A DNA stretch of 55,007 bases. Source: Noviherbaspirillum malthae (GTDB lineage Bacteria; Pseudomonadota; Gammaproteobacteria; Burkholderiales; Burkholderiaceae_D). The stretch spans positions 1-55,007 of the forward strand of contig NZ_JACYXF010000040.1 in the NCBI RefSeq assembly GCF_015352985.1, in the 5' to 3' direction. This document shows, in pieces, positions 51,256-55,007 of this stretch. The position numbers and the translations under genes were made by a program. The notes beneath the pieces were generated by a model. The model saw nothing but the letters and a program-made list of their open reading frames with translations. It searched no databases and was not told where the DNA came from. Numbering within the stretch: position 1 is the stretch's first letter; every line of letters begins with the position of its first letter.

Positions 51256-52068
51256 ATGCAAGACAACCAAATGCAAAACGAGGCCGCAACCATCGCCGAA
51301 CAGCCAAACGAAGCGCGTCTCGCATTGGAGGAGCTCACCCAAGTCGCACACGACACCGAGCAGCTTTTAACTGCTGATGCAACTGGCCTGAGCGCCGCAC
51401 CTACCACCGAGATTAGCATTCCCACTCCGGTCACCGATGACGAAGTCGATATGTTGCGTGCACGTGCGAGCCGCCAACGCGCGAGCGGCCGGAAAACGCT
51501 GGCCCAGCGACACGACGGCATTGCTTCTCTGATCGTCGATGTGACCATCAACGAGCGTGTCGTCGCATCGACGTTTGAGCGTTTCTACCCAATCATTGAA
51601 CGCGGCATTTACGTTATTGCACGGCGTGGCGATCTGTTCTTGGGCGAGGCCTCCGCGCGCACGGTGATCGAAACGACAATCAAGAAGATCGAGGCGCTCG
51701 AAGCGACTATCACCACTGATCTTGCTGGCGTAAAGCTGCAGCTCGACCTCCACAGCGGTCGTGATGAGTTTGTGCAGCCAAACTACACAGCTCCCAGTGC
51801 GAAGCACCAAGTCCAGGTTCGCCACCCCTTGGCCAACCGAGTGCTCAAGCTCTTCGTAAAACAGGACGAAGTGATTGGCGGCCTGCAAGTTTTGAACTGG
51901 AACGAGGAAAGTGACGCAGGCACCATTGAAGATCAGGAGTACCGCTTCAAGCGAGATACACGCGACCTCGCTATGCATATCCTCCGCACACTGCGCGGGA
52001 TGCGCAGCCGGGTATCGCGTCCGCCCAAAAAGGCAGAATCGGCTGAAGCGGTCGCGGAGGCAGCTTGA
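51256..52068 (+). CDS. Hypothetical protein upstream of the UvrD-like helicase
   Basis: About 270 residues from the ATG at 51256 (GGAG seven bases upstream; an ATG at 51244 has no ribosome site). A Gln/Glu-rich N-terminus is followed by a globular region (about 65-240) with no signal peptide or membrane segment, and a basic tail ending in an Ala/Glu-rich stretch. I cannot place the family; an ICE-type DUF1845-like relative was considered but not supported by motif. Its stop overlaps the helicase start (TTGA), so it is coupled to it. Confidence 0.6.
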   Translation: MQDNQMQNEAATIAEQPNEARLALEELTQVAHDTEQLLTADATGLSAAPTTEISIPTPVTDDEVDMLRARASRQRASGRKTLAQRHDGIASLIVDVTINERVVASTFERFYPIIERGIYVIARRGDLFLGEASARTVIETTIKKIEALEATITTDLAGVKLQLDLHSGRDEFVQPNYTAPSAKHQVQVRHPLANRVLKLFVKQDEVIGGLQVLNWNEESDAGTIEDQEYRFKRDTRDLAMHILRTLRGMRSRVSRPPKKAESAEAVAEAA

Positions 52069-53855
52069 TCGACGAGGTACTGGCTGGCTTGAACCCGGAA
52101 CAGATGGAAACAGCACTGCACCGGGGGCATTGCCTCGCGATCGCATGTCCGGGTTCCGGCAAGACCAAGACCCTTGCCGCGAAAGCGGCATTTTTTTTGC
52201 GCGAAGGGGCGCGGGTAGGCGCCGTCACCTTTACCCGCGATGCAGCGATTGAGCTACGGGATCGAATCGTGAAGGCTGCCGGCCCAGGCCACCAAGCGCG
52301 CCTGTTGGTAGGGACTTTTCACAGCATCGACATGTTGATGGCATTTCCCTCAACTCGTCAGAGTGAATTTGGTGAAGCGATCCTTAGAGATATGCAGTCG
52401 CCTTTCAAAAAGCCATGGAAAATCGTCAACGACGGGGTTCGCAAGGGCTACCTATTGCGAGCAATGGCGCAGACAGGCATCGGGAATCTGTCCTTCGAGG
52501 AAGCATCAAGGATCATCGAAGAAGGTAAGGCCGGCGTGGCGGGAACCTTATTTGAGCCCACTCATAAAGAGATGCTGAGTGTCTATGAAAGGCTCATGGA
52601 GCGGTCGGGCCAGATCGACTTTCAGGACATCATCCTGCATACCAATAAGGCCTTACTCTCGGGTGAGATGACTCCATTGAAGGTTGATTACCTTCTGATC
52701 GACGAATTCCAAGATACTGATCAGGCGCAGTTTCAATGGGCAGAGGTGCATGCCGCGGCCGGCATAGCAACAACCGCTGTGGGCGACGACGATCAATCGA
52801 TCTACGCGTTTCGCCGCGCGCTTGGTTACTCTGGCCTTGAGCGTTTCGCAGAGCAGTTCAATGCGCAGCGGATCATGCTCGGTACAAACTATCGCTGCCG
52901 TTCGGAGATACTAGGAACATCCGAACGCCTTATCTCGTGTAACCGGGAACGGATTGCAAAACGTCTCCACGCTCATAAAGGGCCCGGTGGGAATGCAGAG
53001 TGGAAGCGGTTCGATACACCGATTGAAGAAGCGGAAGAAGCGAGTGAATGCGCACGCCTTGCATACGGTGCCGGCGAAAGCTTCGCCATTATAGCGAGAA
53101 CAAACCGCGCGCTGGATGAAGTCGAGTCGGCACTAAACAACAATGGCACTCCTTTCAAGCGTGCAGAGGGCTCAAGTATCTTTAATTACCCTGAAGTGCA
53201 AGTCTACCTCGCTCTACTTCGCAGTCTGACCAAGCCGGCGGTACGAGATGTTGACCAAGTCTTGGCCTGGGCTGGCATGAGTGAGGACGATATCGCCGAC
53301 ATACACCGCCTATTTGGAAACACAATCCGCATGGGCGCAAAAGGCGACTTCGTCGACTCGCGCATATCCGACCATGGTCGCGACATATGGCGTTCCTTCG
53401 CAGACCACCACATCAAATGGTCTATGAACCAGAAAAACGGCAATTTCCGAATGAACCGGATCGGCATTAGAGACTGGCTTCTGGACCATCTGAAGAAACC
53501 AGGCAATCCTAAGCGGATCGAGCTGATCGATCGCCTGCTCTACGACAACGACAAGGTTATTGAGCCTCGCCTGAAAGAAGTAATGGACATGGAGCGCTCA
53601 CGAAAGGAAAAGGCATCCGTGCCCAATGCCGTGGCGTTAATCACCGCACACGGATCAAAAGGCCTGGAATACGATCGCGTATGGATCATTCGCGCAGAGG
53701 AAGGCATATTTCCAGACGAAGAAAGCTCTCTCGAGGAGGAGCGTCGGCTGATGTTCGTTGCCATGACACGCGCTAAAGAAAAGCTATGGGTTTCTTCGAC
53801 CAACGAGAAGCTTCCAAGCGTCTTTTTGAAGGAGTGTGGCCTCCACCCCTGCTGA
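52065..53855 (+). CDS. UvrD/Rep-family DNA helicase (TTG start)
   Basis: 596 residues from a TTG at 52065 that overlaps the previous stop; GGAGG lies five bases upstream. Superfamily 1 motifs are intact: Q-motif LNPEQMETAL, Walker A CPGSGKT (28-34), TFTRDAAIELRDRI, Walker B LLIDEFQDTDQ, GDDDQSIYAFRRA, NYRC, ITAHGSKGLEYDRV and EERRLMFVAMTRAKEKL. It is shorter than UvrD (about 720). A 3'-5' translocase acting in replication, repair or processing of transferred DNA is expected. Coupling to an unknown protein and to a VirB11-like ATPase suggests a role in the element's own DNA metabolism. Confidence 0.85.
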   Translation: MIDEVLAGLNPEQMETALHRGHCLAIACPGSGKTKTLAAKAAFFLREGARVGAVTFTRDAAIELRDRIVKAAGPGHQARLLVGTFHSIDMLMAFPSTRQSEFGEAILRDMQSPFKKPWKIVNDGVRKGYLLRAMAQTGIGNLSFEEASRIIEEGKAGVAGTLFEPTHKEMLSVYERLMERSGQIDFQDIILHTNKALLSGEMTPLKVDYLLIDEFQDTDQAQFQWAEVHAAAGIATTAVGDDDQSIYAFRRALGYSGLERFAEQFNAQRIMLGTNYRCRSEILGTSERLISCNRERIAKRLHAHKGPGGNAEWKRFDTPIEEAEEASECARLAYGAGESFAIIARTNRALDEVESALNNNGTPFKRAEGSSIFNYPEVQVYLALLRSLTKPAVRDVDQVLAWAGMSEDDIADIHRLFGNTIRMGAKGDFVDSRISDHGRDIWRSFADHHIKWSMNQKNGNFRMNRIGIRDWLLDHLKKPGNPKRIELIDRLLYDNDKVIEPRLKEVMDMERSRKEKASVPNAVALITAHGSKGLEYDRVWIIRAEEGIFPDEESSLEEERRLMFVAMTRAKEKLWVSSTNEKLPSVFLKECGLHPC

Positions 53856-53941
53856 TCCCCCTACAGTTCACTAGCGAATCCGCTCGATTTTCTGAGCGCA
53901 TTTCCTGCGGACGTGTTCAATGATCGGCAGACAATAAAGGC

Positions 53942-54901
53942 ATGCTAAGACGCGAAAACATCCTCGAACTGCTTTCCACCAACCTGAGTCCGGTTACTCC
54001 ATGGTTGGAAGACAGCTCCGTTACCGAAATCATGGTGAATCCGGGCGGGCATGTGTACGTCGAGAGCAAGGGGCACAAACGCTATGAGGGCAAACTTCTC
54101 AGTCCTACGGCAATTGCGATTGCTCTGAAGGCTCTCGCCCGTACGGTCAACAGAGAGGCAAAGGCGAATACAGAATCCTCCATCGTTGATGCAACGCTGG
54201 ACGACCTGCGTATCGCCGGTGCCTTGGCTCCAGTCAGTCCGGATGGAGCTTTCATCACTATTCGGAAGCATCAGGACAAAAGCCAGCGTCCTACCCTCGA
54301 ACAGCTTGTCAACGACTGGAAATCCCTTACTCGAGAGCAAGCCGATAAGCTGGTTGACCTCGTTATCCATCAGAAGAAAAACTGCATCATCGCAGGTGCA
54401 ACCGGCTCTGGTAAAACCACTGTAACGAACGCCTTACTAAGCAAGATTCCACACCACGAGCGCATTTTTACGATCGAGGACGCCAGCGAACTCCACGTCG
54501 ACGTACCCAATCGAATCTCGTTGGTCACGAATCCGACAGATAACCTTACGGCCCGCATGATGGTGAAACTGGCAATGCGGTCCTACCCCGACCGGCTGGT
54601 CCTGGGCGAGACGCGAGGCGATGAAACCTATGACCTCATTCGGGCATTCAACTCCGGACACGACGGATCCATCTCTACTGTGCACGCCAGTTCCTCGGAA
54701 GCGGCGCTTGAGGCGCTTGAAATGCTGTACCAAATGAGCCTTCCCTCCGGCGCCTCGATACCCGCGGAAATGGTACGCCGCTACATCGCGCGGTCCGTCA
54801 ATGTGGTGGTTTTCGCCGAACGCACCATCACCATCGTCGATAACAAACCAGTCACCTCTCGTTCTATCAAAAACATTCACCTAGAGGCTGTTATGAACTA
54901 A
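53942..54901 (+). CDS. VirB11/TraJ-like secretion or pilus ATPase
   Basis: 319 residues. An N-terminal domain with the SSVTEIMVNPGG motif (25-36), then the ATPase core: Walker A GATGSGKTT (152-160), Asp box FTIEDASEL, Walker B-type RLVLGETRGDE, and STVHASSS as His box. This is the VirB11/CpaF/TrbB family of hexameric ATPases that power type IV secretion or related pili. F-type and SXT-type transfer systems normally lack a VirB11, so it may belong to a P- or I-type system here. The last codons run into what may be an insertion-sequence end (GAGGCTGTT at 54893), so the native C-terminus may be altered. Confidence 0.8.
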   Translation: MLRRENILELLSTNLSPVTPWLEDSSVTEIMVNPGGHVYVESKGHKRYEGKLLSPTAIAIALKALARTVNREAKANTESSIVDATLDDLRIAGALAPVSPDGAFITIRKHQDKSQRPTLEQLVNDWKSLTREQADKLVDLVIHQKKNCIIAGATGSGKTTVTNALLSKIPHHERIFTIEDASELHVDVPNRISLVTNPTDNLTARMMVKLAMRSYPDRLVLGETRGDETYDLIRAFNSGHDGSISTVHASSSEAALEALEMLYQMSLPSGASIPAEMVRRYIARSVNVVVFAERTITIVDNKPVTSRSIKNIHLEAVMN

Positions 54902-54927
54902 TGAAATAGCAACAAGTCCATGGCGGC

Positions 54928-55007
54928 ATGGCTGCCAGAAAACCCTATCCAAGCGACGTGCAAGACGAAGAATGGGACTTCGTTGCGCCTTACCTATCGT
55001 TACTGCC
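54928..55007 (+). CDS. IS5-family transposase, N-terminal fragment cut by the window edge
   Basis: From the ATG at 54928 the frame reads MAARKPYPSDVQDEEWDFVA followed by PYLSLL, typical of IS5-family (IS1031/IS427-like) transposase starts, and runs off the window. It differs from the IS5-type start at the left edge. The element's left end probably lies around 54890-54895. Confidence 0.75.
   Translation, partial: MAARKPYPSDVQDEEWDFVAPYLSLL

Noticed and set aside
51367..52191. 274-codon minus-strand open frame
   Set aside because: Antisense to the 270-residue protein and the helicase start, both with ribosome sites and coupling; Cys-, Ser- and Arg-rich shadow composition.

Overview
The window looks like a block of a large conjugative plasmid or integrative conjugative element from a Gram-negative, most likely betaproteobacterial (Burkholderiales-type) host. 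This rests on an IncI-type IVb pilus operon, a TraI_2/TraD/DUF4400 transfer gene set like that of SXT/R391 and IncA/C elements, a VirB11-like ATPase, a plasmid-type sliding clamp, a DUF4214 protein and IS5-family transposase starts reading off both ends. No chromosomal housekeeping block, rRNA, tRNA or CRISPR was seen. The host assignment is an inference from gene style only.

Layout. 1-2.4 kb: start of an IS5-family transposase, then three coupled genes for exported proteins (minus strand). 2.7-4.6 kb: a minus-strand operon of a coiled-coil protein followed by FlhD-like and FlhC-like regulators, resembling the SetCD/AcaCD master activators of conjugation. 5.0-13.1 kb: a plus-strand signalling island made of an HTH-receiver regulator, a periplasmic binding protein, a 1,491-residue hybrid kinase carrying three receiver-like domains, HPt, GGDEF and EAL, and a second hybrid kinase. 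13.3-17.6 kb: TraI_2-like protein with a degenerate active site, TraD coupling protein, an unknown protein and a DUF4400 membrane protein. 17.5-31.7 kb: an accessory/maintenance block (DnaN clamp, DUF932, Gp3-like protein, PP-loop PAPS-reductase-like protein, DUF4942-like protein, methyltransferase-SNF2 helicase fusion and several small unknowns). Most genes here are preceded by leaders predicted to fold the ribosome binding site into a hairpin. 31.9-36.6 kb: unknown genes, an alpha/beta hydrolase and a multi-spanning membrane protein ending in a cold-shock domain.

36.8-50.8 kb: a minus-strand pil operon (four small or unusual genes, then pilL, N, O, P, Q, R, S, V and a DUF4214 protein) with a terminator between pilS and pilV. 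51.2-54.9 kb: a divergent plus-strand operon of an unknown protein, a UvrD-like helicase and a VirB11-like ATPase, ended by a second IS5-family element.

A coherent reading is that an element-borne phosphorelay/c-di-GMP module and an FlhDC-like activator together govern conjugation and mating-pair pilus expression, while the 18-31 kb block is under a shared translational control. The least described items are the family of ribosome-binding-site-sequestering leaders (three of them with mutually exclusive tandem hairpins), the giant sensor with a dead middle receiver and dead GGDEF but intact EAL, the active-site-less TraI_2 protein and the membrane cold-shock-domain fusion. All calls come from reading the sequence; no database search or RNA folding program was run.
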